A DNA stretch of 64,000 nt from RGIG8748 sp045539515. GTDB taxonomy: Bacteria; Bacillota; Clostridia; UMGS1810. The stretch lies in assembly GCA_045539515.1 (NCBI GenBank), contig JAZQFN010000083.1, forward strand, positions 1 through 64,000, in the 5' to 3' direction. The translations under genes were made by a program, and so were the position numbers. Within the stretch, counting starts at the first letter, position 1; every line of letters starts with the position of its first letter. Below are positions 20,714-29,625 of this stretch, in pieces. The notes under the pieces are model-generated. The model was not told where the DNA came from. It ran no database searches and worked only from the letters and a program-made list of their open reading frames with translations.

Positions 20714-23533
20714 ATGCCAAAGGATACCATATATATACGAGGTGCCAGAGAACACAATTTAAAAAATATAGACCTGGAAATCCCAAGAGATAAGTTTATT
20801 GTCTTTACGGGTCTTTCCGGCTCGGGTAAATCTTCCCTTGCCTTTGATACCATCTATGCAGAGGGCCAGAGAAGATATGTAGAATCCCTTTCTTCCTATG
20901 CAAGGCAGTTTTTGGGACAGATGGACAAGCCCGACATAGACTATATAGACGGTCTTTCACCGGCTATAAGCATAGACCAGAAGACCACCAGCCGAAATCC
21001 CCGTTCCACCGTAGGTACGGTTACGGAAATTTATGACTACTTCCGTTTGCTTTTTGCACGAATCGGTGTAATGCATTGTCCCAAGTGCGGCAAGGTAATA
21101 GCCTCACAGTCCATAGACGAAATTGTGGACGGAATTATGGCTTTGGGTGATGGCACAAAATTGCAGATATTAGGCCCCGTTCTTCGTGAAAAAAAGGGAA
21201 CACATCAGAAAGTATTTGAAAATGCAAAGAAAAACGGCTTTGTAAGAGTAAGGGTAAACGGCGAAATACGTGACCTTTACGAGGACATTGTTTTAGAGAA
21301 AAACAACCGCCATACCATAGAAATTGTGGTAGACAGAATTGCAATAAAAGAGGGTATAATCTCCCGTATTACCGACTCTGTACAAACCGCTCTTGAAATT
21401 GGCGGAGGCATAGTGGTTGTGGTGCTTCAGGACGGAAGGGAATTGGTGTTCAATCAGAATTTTGCCTGCCGTGACTGCGGCATAAGTCTTGAGGAAATGA
21501 CACCCCGATCCTTCTCCTTTAACAGCCCCATAGGTGCCTGCAGAGAGTGTTCCGGTCTTGGAATGCTTATGGAAATAGATCCCGACCTTGTTATTGCCGA
21601 CAAGTCAAAATCCATTTTTAACGGCGGTATAGATGTCTGCGGATTTAAAAATATAGGTGAGGAAGGCTCCTACTCAAATCTTTGGGTGGAGGCTCTCGGC
21701 AAAAGATATGGCTTTGACCCCAATATTCCTATGGAAGAGCTCCCCGATGAAATAATGGATAAACTTCTTTATGGCGACACCGAGCCCCTTACCATAGTAT
21801 TTCACGGGCAAAGAAAAACTGCTCCCTTTGAAGGTATTATAAATACCCTTAAACGCCGATACAAAGAGTCGTTTTCTTCCTTTATGAAGGCAGAAATAGA
21901 AGCTCTTATGAGCGACAATGCCTGTCCTTCCTGTAAGGGCAGAAGGCTTCGCGATGAGGTTCTTGCAGTAACTGTAGGCGGTAAAAATATTGCCGAGGTC
22001 TGCGAAATGAGTATCAAGGATATTAAAGCATTTTTTGATGCTCTGGAATTTACGGAAACCGAAATGATAATTGCAAAGCAGATTTTAAAGGAGATTAACT
22101 CCCGTCTGCAGTTCCTTATAGATGTGGGCCTTGAATATCTTACTCTTGCAAGAAGTGCCGGAACCCTTTCCGGCGGTGAAGCACAGAGAATACGCCTTGC
22201 CACCCAGATAGGTTCAAGCCTTATGGGAGTTCTCTATATTCTGGACGAGCCCTCCATAGGACTTCACCAGAGGGATAACGACAAGCTTCTTGCCACTCTT
22301 CAGAAGCTTCGCGACCTTGGCAATACCCTTATAGTTGTTGAGCACGATGAAGATACCATGAGGGCTGCCGACTACATTGTAGATATAGGTCCCGGTGCGG
22401 GTATCCACGGCGGATATGTGGTGGCAAAAGGAACGGTAGAGGATATTATAAACTGCAAGGAAAGCCTTACCGGCGACTATTTAAGCGGAAGAAAGAAGAT
22501 AGAAATTCCAAAGAAACGTCGTAAAGGAAGCGGCAAAACACTTACTGTTAAAAAAGCGGAGGAAAACAATTTAAAAGGCATAGATGTTAAATTCCCGTTA
22601 GGAAAATTCATCTGTGTTACCGGAGTTTCCGGCTCCGGGAAATCCTCACTTGTAAATGAAATATTAAACAAGAGCCTTTCTTCCAAGCTCAACGGAGCAA
22701 GAAAGAAAGCCGGAAAGCATAAAACAATAGAAGGTATTGAAAACCTTGACAAGGTTATAAGCATAGACCAGTCGCCTATAGGCAGAACACCACGCTCCAA
22801 CCCGGCAACCTATACCGGAGTTTTCGGAGATATACGAAATGTGTTCAGTCAGTCCAACGAGGCAAAGCTTCGAGGTTACGGCCCCGGCCGTTTTAGCTTT
22901 AATGTAAGCGGAGGCAGATGCGAAGCCTGTCAGGGTGACGGTATTATAAAGATAGAAATGCATTTTCTCTCCGACGTTTATGTGCCCTGCGAAGTGTGCA
23001 AGGGCAAACGCTACAACAGAGAAACCCTTGAGGTAAAGTTCAAGGGTAAGAATATAAGCGATGTCCTTGATATGACCGTAGAGGAAGGACTGGGATTTTT
23101 CGAAAACATACCCAAAATCCGTCGAAAACTTCAGACTCTTTACGATGTGGGCTTAGGTTATATCAAAATTGGTCAGCCCTCCACACAGCTTTCCGGCGGT
23201 GAGGCACAGAGAGTAAAGCTGGCTACGGAATTAAGCCGTAAATCCACAGGCAAAACACTGTATATTCTGGACGAGCCCACCACGGGCCTTCATTCTGCAG
23301 ATGTACACAAACTCATAGATGTTTTAAGTGTCCTTGCAGACAGCGGAAATACTGTTGTGGTAATAGAGCACAACCTTGATGTAATAAAAATTGCAGACCA
23401 TATTATAGATTTAGGACCCGAGGGCGGTGACCGCGGAGGTAATGTGGTTTGTACGGGAACTCCCGAAGAAGTTGCAAAGTGCCCCCAATCTTATACGGGC
23501 CGGTATTTAAAAAAATTACTTGAAAGGAAGTAG
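20714..23533 (+). CDS. uvrA: Excinuclease ABC subunit UvrA
   Basis: 940 aa from ATG 20714 (AGGAG at 20701-20705), the family's typical length; a TTG further upstream has no ribosome binding site. UvrA is the damage-sensing ABC-type ATPase dimer of nucleotide excision repair. First Walker A is GLSGSGKS (33-40), with signature LSGGEAQRIRLATQIG and Walker B LYILDEPSIGLHQRD; second Walker A is GVSGSGKS at about 638 with signature LSGGEAQRVKLATEL and LYILDEPTTGLHSAD. Zinc-finger cysteines are present (CRDCG...CRECSG and CEACQG...CEVCKG). Co-directional with uvrB. Confidence 0.96.
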   Translation: MPKDTIYIRGAREHNLKNIDLEIPRDKFIVFTGLSGSGKSSLAFDTIYAEGQRRYVESLSSYARQFLGQMDKPDIDYIDGLSPAISIDQKTTSRNPRSTVGTVTEIYDYFRLLFARIGVMHCPKCGKVIASQSIDEIVDGIMALGDGTKLQILGPVLREKKGTHQKVFENAKKNGFVRVRVNGEIRDLYEDIVLEKNNRHTIEIVVDRIAIKEGIISRITDSVQTALEIGGGIVVVVLQDGRELVFNQNFACRDCGISLEEMTPRSFSFNSPIGACRECSGLGMLMEIDPDLVIADKSKSIFNGGIDVCGFKNIGEEGSYSNLWVEALGKRYGFDPNIPMEELPDEIMDKLLYGDTEPLTIVFHGQRKTAPFEGIINTLKRRYKESFSSFMKAEIEALMSDNACPSCKGRRLRDEVLAVTVGGKNIAEVCEMSIKDIKAFFDALEFTETEMIIAKQILKEINSRLQFLIDVGLEYLTLARSAGTLSGGEAQRIRLATQIGSSLMGVLYILDEPSIGLHQRDNDKLLATLQKLRDLGNTLIVVEHDEDTMRAADYIVDIGPGAGIHGGYVVAKGTVEDIINCKESLTGDYLSGRKKIEIPKKRRKGSGKTLTVKKAEENNLKGIDVKFPLGKFICVTGVSGSGKSSLVNEILNKSLSSKLNGARKKAGKHKTIEGIENLDKVISIDQSPIGRTPRSNPATYTGVFGDIRNVFSQSNEAKLRGYGPGRFSFNVSGGRCEACQGDGIIKIEMHFLSDVYVPCEVCKGKRYNRETLEVKFKGKNISDVLDMTVEEGLGFFENIPKIRRKLQTLYDVGLGYIKIGQPSTQLSGGEAQRVKLATELSRKSTGKTLYILDEPTTGLHSADVHKLIDVLSVLADSGNTVVVIEHNLDVIKIADHIIDLGPEGGDRGGNVVCTGTPEEVAKCPQSYTGRYLKKLLERK

Positions 23534-23539
23534 ACCGGT

Positions 23540-23992
23540 ATGAATATTTTTGAATTGGCTTCAACAGTCATTAAATTTGTTCTGATAGCTATTGTGTACA
23601 TCTTTATATTAAGAGTTGTTAAAATGGTGTACAAGGATATATCAGATACTCAGAGGGCAAGGCGTGCCGCAACGGACGGCCTTGCATACCTCAAGCTTAC
23701 CGCAAGACGCAGAGATGTCGGTTTTAAGCTCTACGACACCTATGCTATAAGAGAAAATACCACCATCGGCAGAAGCAAAAAAAGTGATGTGTATATTCCG
23801 GATCCATTCCTTTCGTCGAATCATGCAAGGATTTTCTTTGCTGACGGTGAATACTATCTGGAGGATATGGGCAGTACAAACGGAACTCTTTACAATGGCA
23901 AATACATAGGAAACTATACTGTTCCGTTAAAGACCGGAGATAAGCTCGGCTTTGGCCATGTCACTTTTACCTTTATGGAAGAAGAGGAGTGA
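23540..23992 (+). CDS. Membrane-anchored FHA domain protein
   Basis: 150 aa. One N-terminal membrane segment (about 8-28, VIKFVLIAIVYIFILRVV) is followed by a basic linker and a forkhead-associated domain (about 65-145) with the usual signatures TIGRSKKSDVYIPD, SSNHARI and DMGSTNGTLYNG. FHA domains bind phosphothreonine, which points to control by an STK/PASTA-type kinase outside this window. It starts 6 bases after uvrA and is followed 7 bases later by an FtsW/RodA protein; an FHA-RodA pair is a known arrangement in Gram-positives and suggests a role in cell-wall synthesis. Confidence 0.9.
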   Translation: MNIFELASTVIKFVLIAIVYIFILRVVKMVYKDISDTQRARRAATDGLAYLKLTARRRDVGFKLYDTYAIRENTTIGRSKKSDVYIPDPFLSSNHARIFFADGEYYLEDMGSTNGTLYNGKYIGNYTVPLKTGDKLGFGHVTFTFMEEEE

Positions 23993-23999
23993 TAAGCCT

Positions 24000-25337
24000 A
24001 TGAAATTTAGATTCAGCGGCATATTTATGGTACTCTTGTTCAATATTATATGCTACACTCTTCTTTATTTTTATCCTGATGCTCCCGGCAAGGAAAAGCT
24101 TCTTTTTGGCATGGCGGTTGTTTGTGCAGTAATTCTGGCATCCTACATCCTCATCTATGCCCTTAATCTGGGAGATGCATATCCGTTCCTTATAGTGTCT
24201 ATGCTTGCGTCAATAAGTATTATAATACTATACAGTCTTGGCATACAGCAGCTTGCTACGGGCATTATTCCCGAAAATGAAATCCCAATGATAGAAATCG
24301 CGCAAAGACAGATTATGTGGTTTCTTGTAAGTGTAGTTGTCTTTTTTGCAGGATATTTTATCTACAGATTCTTAAAAATATGGGACAAGCTTTTCTGGGG
24401 TTATGTAGGTCTTGCCGCGGTACTTTTTATCATAACTCTCCTTTTTGCAAACGACAACGTGGAAAAAGGCGTTAAAAACTGGATAACAATCGGCGGAATA
24501 AGTATACAGCCATCTGAGTTTATAAAGCTGAGCTTCTGCTTTGCCATGGCATATCTTTTCTCACAGAAAAGGAAAATTGAAGGAATCAGAGCCAGACTGT
24601 ACGTTGTTACCAAAGAAGACTGGCTTGCTACAGCTATTGTATACGGAAGTATGCTTTTGTTCCTGCTTCAGGGCGAATTGGGTACGGCGGTTCTGTTCTT
24701 CCTTATGTATATGGCACTTATGATTGCCTATGATGTACCCTGGGTTATGCCTGTGGGTAACGGTCTTTTGGTTGTACTTGCATTGTTTGTTGTGTTTAAA
24801 TTCGGCGACTCCATAGGTCCGCTTTCACGTGCTATGGAAAGATTTGAAATATGGATGGATCCGGAGGTTTACAACTACGGCGAAGAGCTTGGTAAGCCCT
24901 ACGGTACAGAGCATATGTACAATTCACTGCGTGCCATCTGCTCCGGAGGTTTCTTTGGGGTTGGTCTTGGCAGAAGCGGTATTTACTACCTTGCTGCAAT
25001 TGAGAGTGACCTTGTTTTCTCGGCAATTTGCTACGAGATGGGAATCTTTATGGGATTTGCCGTTATTATGATGTATTTTATACTGGCATATCGCGGATAC
25101 AAGATAGCCATGGAGGTAAATGGTTCCTTTAACAGGGCTTTGGCTATTACCATAGTTACATCAATTGCCATACAGGCGTTTATAATTATAGCAGGTGTTA
25201 CAAAGCTTATTCCTCTTACAGGTATTACTCTGCCTTTTGTCAGCGCAGGAGGAAGTTCTATGGTAATAAGCTTTGCTATGATTGGCATACTTACGGCAAT
25301 TTCACATAACAAAGAAAAATCTGCCTTCAGCAGTTGA
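24000..25337 (+). CDS. FtsW/RodA/SpoVE family peptidoglycan glycosyltransferase
   Basis: 445 aa from ATG 24000 (GAGGAG upstream; longer upstream frame rejected). About ten hydrophobic segments cover the protein. SEDS signatures are visible: KNWITIGGISIQPSEFIKL (central loop), RFEIWMDPE with YN..HMYNSLRAICSGGFFGVGLGRSG, and the C-terminal PLTGITLPFVSAGGSSM. SEDS proteins polymerise lipid II with a partner class B penicillin-binding protein; no such partner lies next to it. Which subfamily it belongs to (elongation, division or sporulation) is uncertain; pairing with an FHA protein favours a RodA-like role. Confidence 0.9.
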   Translation: MKFRFSGIFMVLLFNIICYTLLYFYPDAPGKEKLLFGMAVVCAVILASYILIYALNLGDAYPFLIVSMLASISIIILYSLGIQQLATGIIPENEIPMIEIAQRQIMWFLVSVVVFFAGYFIYRFLKIWDKLFWGYVGLAAVLFIITLLFANDNVEKGVKNWITIGGISIQPSEFIKLSFCFAMAYLFSQKRKIEGIRARLYVVTKEDWLATAIVYGSMLLFLLQGELGTAVLFFLMYMALMIAYDVPWVMPVGNGLLVVLALFVVFKFGDSIGPLSRAMERFEIWMDPEVYNYGEELGKPYGTEHMYNSLRAICSGGFFGVGLGRSGIYYLAAIESDLVFSAICYEMGIFMGFAVIMMYFILAYRGYKIAMEVNGSFNRALAITIVTSIAIQAFIIIAGVTKLIPLTGITLPFVSAGGSSMVISFAMIGILTAISHNKEKSAFSS

Positions 25338-25379
25338 CAAAATGTGCAATATGTGGTAATCTAATGTCAAACATTAGAT
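25334..25379 (+). promoter_or_regulatory. Promoter with palindromic operator (likely TetR target)
   Basis: TTGACA (25334-25339), 17 bases, TAATCT (25357-25362). The perfect palindrome ATCTAATGT-CAA-ACATTAGAT (25359-25379) overlaps the -10 and the likely start site, 13 bases before the acyl-CoA synthetase start. The -35 overlaps the stop codon of the gene before. This layout suits repression by the TetR protein encoded just downstream (27199). Confidence 0.8.
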
Positions 25380-25391
25380 TGGAGAGGCGAT

Positions 25392-27095
25392 ATGGATAAA
25401 AATAAATTCAGAGAAGTACCCCTGTTTGATACTGTAAAGGATGTTGTGTTAAACTCAGCAAAGGTTTACGGTGATAAAGAGGCATTTTGCATTAAGGTTG
25501 GCTCGGTTAAAAGCAAAGAGTATATCAGTAAGTCATTTAACGACCTCGTAGCTGATATTAATGCTTTTGGTACTGCGCTCTTTTCTCTTGGACTTAAAGG
25601 AGCCAGAGTTGCAGTTGCCGGAAGAAACAGTTATTTCTGGATAGTGAGCTATCTTGCGAACCTTTTTGGCGGTAACGTGGCAGTTCCTCTGGATAAGGAG
25701 CTTCAGGTCAGTGAGCTTGAAGATTCTCTGGTAAGGAGCGAAGCGGTGGCATTTTGCTACGATTCCAAATATCAGGATAAAATTGACGAAATTAAAGCTA
25801 ATGGTAAAACATCCGTTGCCAATTGGATTTCCACAGAAAATGAGGAACTTACCTTTGAGTGTATGCTTCAAAAGGGCAGAGAGCTTCTTGAGGGCGGAGA
25901 TACGTCATTTACAGATGCACAGCCCGACCCGGATGCTATGTCCATACTTCTTTTTACTTCGGGTACTACCGATAAGTCCAAGGCAGTAATGCTCTGTCAG
26001 CGCGGTATCGCCTGCAACATTCACGATATGCAGATGGTAGAGGATATCCGCTCTACAGATACCAATACAGCATTTTTACCTTTCCATCATATTTTCGGTT
26101 CCGTTGGTATGCTGGTTATGGTTTCCTGCGGTGTAAGAACTACCTTTCCGGACGGATTAAGATATATAAAACAGAATCTTAGCGAATATGGCGTTTCGCT
26201 GTTTGTTGGTGTTCCTGTTCTTCTTGACGGTATGAAGGCAGTTGTGGAAAGAGAAGTAAAAAAGCAAGGAAAGACTAAACTTATTTCCATAATGAGAAAG
26301 GTTACCCGCTTTTTAAGAAAAATAAAGATAGATGTCCGCCGCAAAATATTTAAGCAGATTATAAATGCTCTGGGCGGAAAAATGCGTCTTATTATTTCCG
26401 GCGGTGCGCCTCTTGACCCTGCTACGGGTGAATTCTTTATGGATATTGGTATAGACCTTGTTCAGGGTTACGGTCTTACGGAAACATCTCCTGTAATTTC
26501 TGCCGAAAATGAAAGATATATACGCAGAGGTTCTGTAGGTATACCAATGAGAAGCCTTGAAGTTAAGATAGACAATAAGGATGCCGACGGCTTTGGCGAA
26601 ATCAAGGTAAAAGGCCCCACCGTTATGCTTGGTTACTACAAAAACCCGGAAGCTACAGATGCAGTTCTTCAGGACGGCTGGTTCAATACCGGTGACCTGG
26701 GTTATATAGACGATGACGGTTTTCTCTTTATTACCGGAAGAAAGAAGGATATGATTGTTCTTAAAAACGGTAAGAAGATATTCCCCGAAGAGGTGGAAAC
26801 CCTTGTTAACCGCATAGAAGGCGTAAGCGAGTGTATTGTATACGGATTCAGTGAAGACGGCGGCATAAGCTACGATAAAATCCTTTGTAAGGCTGTTTAT
26901 GATGCCGCAGAATTTAAGGATAAGACTTCTGCGGAAATTCACGACATTATATGGCAGCAAATCAAGGAAATCAACAAGACCCTTCCGATGTACAAATATA
27001 TTAAAGGGCTTACTGTTACCGATGTTCCTCTTATAAAGACTACAACAAATAAGGTTAAGAGAAACGAAGAAATACGCCTTATTAACAACAAATAA
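25392..27095 (+). CDS. AMP-forming long-chain acyl-CoA synthetase family protein
   Basis: 567 aa. Members activate a carboxylic acid with ATP to an acyl-AMP and transfer it to CoA. The adenylate-forming motif LLFTSGTTDKSKAVML is at about 184-200, the YGLTETSPVIS motif at about 360, and the hinge GWFNTGDLGYIDDDGFLFITGRKKDMI is followed by the C-terminal lysine region NKVKRNEE. It has its own promoter with a palindromic operator and a terminator, and a TetR-family gene follows, so expression is probably induced by a fatty acid or acyl-CoA signal (inference). Substrate length cannot be read from the sequence. Confidence 0.9.
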   Translation: MDKNKFREVPLFDTVKDVVLNSAKVYGDKEAFCIKVGSVKSKEYISKSFNDLVADINAFGTALFSLGLKGARVAVAGRNSYFWIVSYLANLFGGNVAVPLDKELQVSELEDSLVRSEAVAFCYDSKYQDKIDEIKANGKTSVANWISTENEELTFECMLQKGRELLEGGDTSFTDAQPDPDAMSILLFTSGTTDKSKAVMLCQRGIACNIHDMQMVEDIRSTDTNTAFLPFHHIFGSVGMLVMVSCGVRTTFPDGLRYIKQNLSEYGVSLFVGVPVLLDGMKAVVEREVKKQGKTKLISIMRKVTRFLRKIKIDVRRKIFKQIINALGGKMRLIISGGAPLDPATGEFFMDIGIDLVQGYGLTETSPVISAENERYIRRGSVGIPMRSLEVKIDNKDADGFGEIKVKGPTVMLGYYKNPEATDAVLQDGWFNTGDLGYIDDDGFLFITGRKKDMIVLKNGKKIFPEEVETLVNRIEGVSECIVYGFSEDGGISYDKILCKAVYDAAEFKDKTSAEIHDIIWQQIKEINKTLPMYKYIKGLTVTDVPLIKTTTNKVKRNEEIRLINNK

Positions 27096-27101
27096 TTTTT
27101 T

Positions 27102-27135
27102 GGAGATATAAAAGTAAAATTTTATATCTCCTTTT
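27102..27135 (+). terminator. Terminator after the acyl-CoA synthetase gene
   Basis: GGAGATATAAAA (27102-27113) and TTTTATATCTCC (27120-27131) form a perfect 12-bp stem followed by TTTTATTT. Confidence 0.85.
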
Positions 27136-27198
27136 ATTTACTTTTGTATGCTGTTGTTGTAAAATGATAGTATCACAAATGTTCTGGAGTGAATACCA

Positions 27199-27780
27199 AT
27201 GAAGAAAACAGGAAAAAACACAAAAGGTAAAATCGTATCTGCCGCATGGAAGCTTTTTTATGAGTATGGCTACGATGAAACAACTGTTGAAGATATAATA
27301 TATGAATCGGGAACGTCAAAAGGCTCTTTTTATCATTATTTTGAAGGTAAGGACTCCCTTTTGGGTACGCTTTCTTTCCTTTTTGATGAAAAGTATGAAG
27401 AGTTAAAACCCCGTATTACCGAGGATATGAATTCTGTTGATGTACTTATATTTCTAAATCGTGAGCTTTTTGCTATGATAGAAAATTCCATTGCCATAAA
27501 CCTCTTATCCGGACTGTTGTCTACACAGCTTGTAACCAAAGGAGAAAAGCACCTTCTTGACAGAAATCGTGTGTATTACAAGCTTTTGAGGCAGATTGTT
27601 ACCCAAGGACAGCAAAAAGGGGAGATACGAAGCGACCTCTCTGTAGGTGAGGTTGTAAAGATGTATGCAATGGCAGAACGTTCCCTTATGTATGACTGGT
27701 GCCTTTGTAATGGAGAATACTCTCTTTCCAGCTACGCCCGCAATGCAATGCCTATATTTTTGTCGGGGATTCGTATATAA
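27199..27780 (+). CDS. TetR/AcrR family transcriptional regulator
   Basis: 193 aa. The N-terminal helix-turn-helix (about 9-55) has the TetR pattern: KIVSAAWKLFYEYGYDETTVEDII, then SGTSKGSFYHYFEGKDSLL. The C-terminal two thirds form a helical ligand/dimer domain that names no ligand. It lies 103 bases after the acyl-CoA synthetase gene. The 9+3+9 palindrome over that gene's promoter is the best operator candidate; no equal palindrome is seen in front of the regulator itself, so autoregulation is not evident. Confidence 0.9.
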   Translation: MKKTGKNTKGKIVSAAWKLFYEYGYDETTVEDIIYESGTSKGSFYHYFEGKDSLLGTLSFLFDEKYEELKPRITEDMNSVDVLIFLNRELFAMIENSIAINLLSGLLSTQLVTKGEKHLLDRNRVYYKLLRQIVTQGQQKGEIRSDLSVGEVVKMYAMAERSLMYDWCLCNGEYSLSSYARNAMPIFLSGIRI

Positions 27781-27821
27781 AACCGTACGTTTTAAAAATT
27801 CAGTAGCAGAGCAAACTTAAC

Positions 27822-27885
27822 AAAATCAATATAGACCGAAGTACAGAATACAGTCTATACTTCGTTCTGTATTGATTTTTGTATT
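27822..27885 (+). terminator. Branched terminator after tetR
   Basis: The outer stem AAAATCAATA / TATTGATTTT encloses an inner CGAAGTA...TACTTCG pairing and leads into TTTTTGTATTTATTT. The -35 of the following promoter lies within its 3' arm. Confidence 0.6.
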
Positions 27886-27900
27886 TATTTGTGTTACAAT
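27872..27900 (+). promoter_or_regulatory. Promoter of the putP-like gene
   Basis: TTGATT (27872-27877), 17 bases, TACAAT (27895-27900). The -35 shares bases with the terminator hairpin before it. Confidence 0.6.
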
Positions 27901-27955
27901 GGCAAATGTACATATTTGAATGAATGTAAAAATAAAGAAAAGGAGATTAGAAAAT

Positions 27956-29491
27956 ATGGATATTTTTGCATTTGTGTTATACTTTGTAGCCATGGTTGCT
28001 ATAGGTATATACTTTTTCTTTAAATCCAAGGCTGTCAGCGAAAAAGACTACTTCCTTGGTGGCAGAGCAATGGGCCCCTGGGTTACTGCAATGAGTGCTC
28101 AGGCATCCGATATGAGCGCATGGCTTCTTATGGGACTTCCCGGAAGTATTCTTGCATTCGGATTTGGTCAGGCATGGATTGGTATCGGTCTTGCAATCGG
28201 TACTGCGGCTAACTGGATTCTTGTTGCCAAAAGACTTCGTAAGTTCTCCAAGGCAGCCGGCGATTCAATTACATTGCCTCAGTATCTTTCAAACCGATTT
28301 GCATCAAAGAGCCATACTGTAAGTATTATTTGTGCAGTGGTGTTCCTGGTATGCTTTACCATCTACGTTGCATCTGCTTTTGTTGCCGGTACAGATGTAT
28401 TTACAACACTTGTACCCAGCCTCTCAAGAACCAAGGCCATGCTTATATTTGCGGCTATCGTGGTTGTTTATACCTTCCTTGGTGGTTTTAATGCAGTTTG
28501 CTGGACAGATTTCTTCCAGGGCTTACTTATGCTTGCGGCACTTCTCATAGTTCCCATCACAATTGCTCTTGGTGACAATCTTGATATATCTGCATTGGAT
28601 ACTGTATACAAGAGCAAAAGTGGCGAAGAGTTTAAGTTTGTTGCCAATTTCTTTAATGCAAGCTGGCAAGATATTCTTTCCGGTATGGGCTGGGGTCTTG
28701 GCTATTTTGGTATGCCCCATATTATTGTAAGATTTATGGCAATTGAAAAGCCTTCAATGGTAAAAAAGAGTGCAACTGTTGCAATTATCTGGGTTGTGCT
28801 TTCCCTTGCAGCTACCATTGTTATTGCATACCTTGGCAGAATGTTTGTTTATGACAACGGTGTGGACCTTTCCAAGGATCTTCTCTGGAACGGTCAGCAG
28901 TCTTTGGTATTTGTAAAGCTTGCAAAATATGTATTCCCCGGATTCATAGCCGGACTACTTCTTGCGGCAATTATTGCAGCATCTATGTCAACTGCGGATT
29001 CTCAGCTTCTCGTTGCGGCATCTTCCTTTACAAGTGACCTTTATAAGCCCCTTGTCAGAAAGCAGGCTTCTAACAAAGAAATCCTTTGGGTTAGCCGTAT
29101 AGTTGTTATAGCAATAGCGGTTATTGCTTACTTTATTGCAAGTAGTAAGGGCAAAGCAGCTCAGGCTATTATGGATCTTGTGTCCAATGCATGGGGTATC
29201 TTTGGTGCGGCATTTGGTCCTGCAGTTCTTCTCTCCCTCTTCTGGAAGAGATTTACCTACAAGGGTGCTGTTGCAGGAATTCTGGTAGGTGCAATAGTAG
29301 ATATGCTTTGGCTCTGGCTTCCTGTATCGGGTGATCAGACACTTACTGCAATTACCGGTATTTATGAAATCATCCCCGGATTTATAATTGGTGCTCTTGC
29401 GGCAATTATTGTAACACTTATAGATAAACAGCCTTCCGAGGAAGTTCTTGCAATCTACGCAAAGGGTACAGACAATTCAATAGACGACTAA
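27956..29491 (+). CDS. putP: Sodium:solute symporter, PutP (proline) type
   Basis: 511 aa from ATG 27956 (AGGAGATT at 27941-27948). About 13 hydrophobic segments, typical of the SSSF family. Landmarks: KDYFLGGRAMGPWVTAMSAQASDMSAWLLMGLPG at the N-terminus (the SAQASDMSAWLL stretch fits the Na+/proline site of PutP), GGFNAVCWTDFFQG, GMGWGLGYFGMPHIIVRFMAI and AAIIAASMSTADSQLLVAASSFTSDLY. It would bring in proline, or a close substrate, with Na+. It stands alone between its own promoter and terminator. Confidence 0.9.
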   Translation: MDIFAFVLYFVAMVAIGIYFFFKSKAVSEKDYFLGGRAMGPWVTAMSAQASDMSAWLLMGLPGSILAFGFGQAWIGIGLAIGTAANWILVAKRLRKFSKAAGDSITLPQYLSNRFASKSHTVSIICAVVFLVCFTIYVASAFVAGTDVFTTLVPSLSRTKAMLIFAAIVVVYTFLGGFNAVCWTDFFQGLLMLAALLIVPITIALGDNLDISALDTVYKSKSGEEFKFVANFFNASWQDILSGMGWGLGYFGMPHIIVRFMAIEKPSMVKKSATVAIIWVVLSLAATIVIAYLGRMFVYDNGVDLSKDLLWNGQQSLVFVKLAKYVFPGFIAGLLLAAIIAASMSTADSQLLVAASSFTSDLYKPLVRKQASNKEILWVSRIVVIAIAVIAYFIASSKGKAAQAIMDLVSNAWGIFGAAFGPAVLLSLFWKRFTYKGAVAGILVGAIVDMLWLWLPVSGDQTLTAITGIYEIIPGFIIGALAAIIVTLIDKQPSEEVLAIYAKGTDNSIDD

Positions 29492-29507
29492 TATTATAAT
29501 CGTATTC

Positions 29508-29540
29508 AAAACAGCAGAACCAAAGATTCTGCTGTTTTGT
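29508..29540 (+). terminator. Terminator after the putP-like gene
   Basis: AAAACAGCAGAA pairs with TTCTGCTGTTTT (29527-29538) around a 7-base loop, followed by GTTATCT. Confidence 0.7.
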
Positions 29541-29557
29541 TATCTGATGTAACAATA

Positions 29558-29586
29558 TTGACATTTGTCAAAAAATATGTTATTTT
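29558..29586 (+). promoter_or_regulatory. Promoter of the yitT-like gene
   Basis: TTGACA (29558-29563), 17 bases, TATTTT (29581-29586). The -35 lies in the palindrome TTGACATTTGTCAA (29558-29571), a possible regulator site. Confidence 0.55.
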
Positions 29587-29625
29587 AAACTGTGTTTATT
29601 TTGGAATTATGAGGTGAAATGCTCA

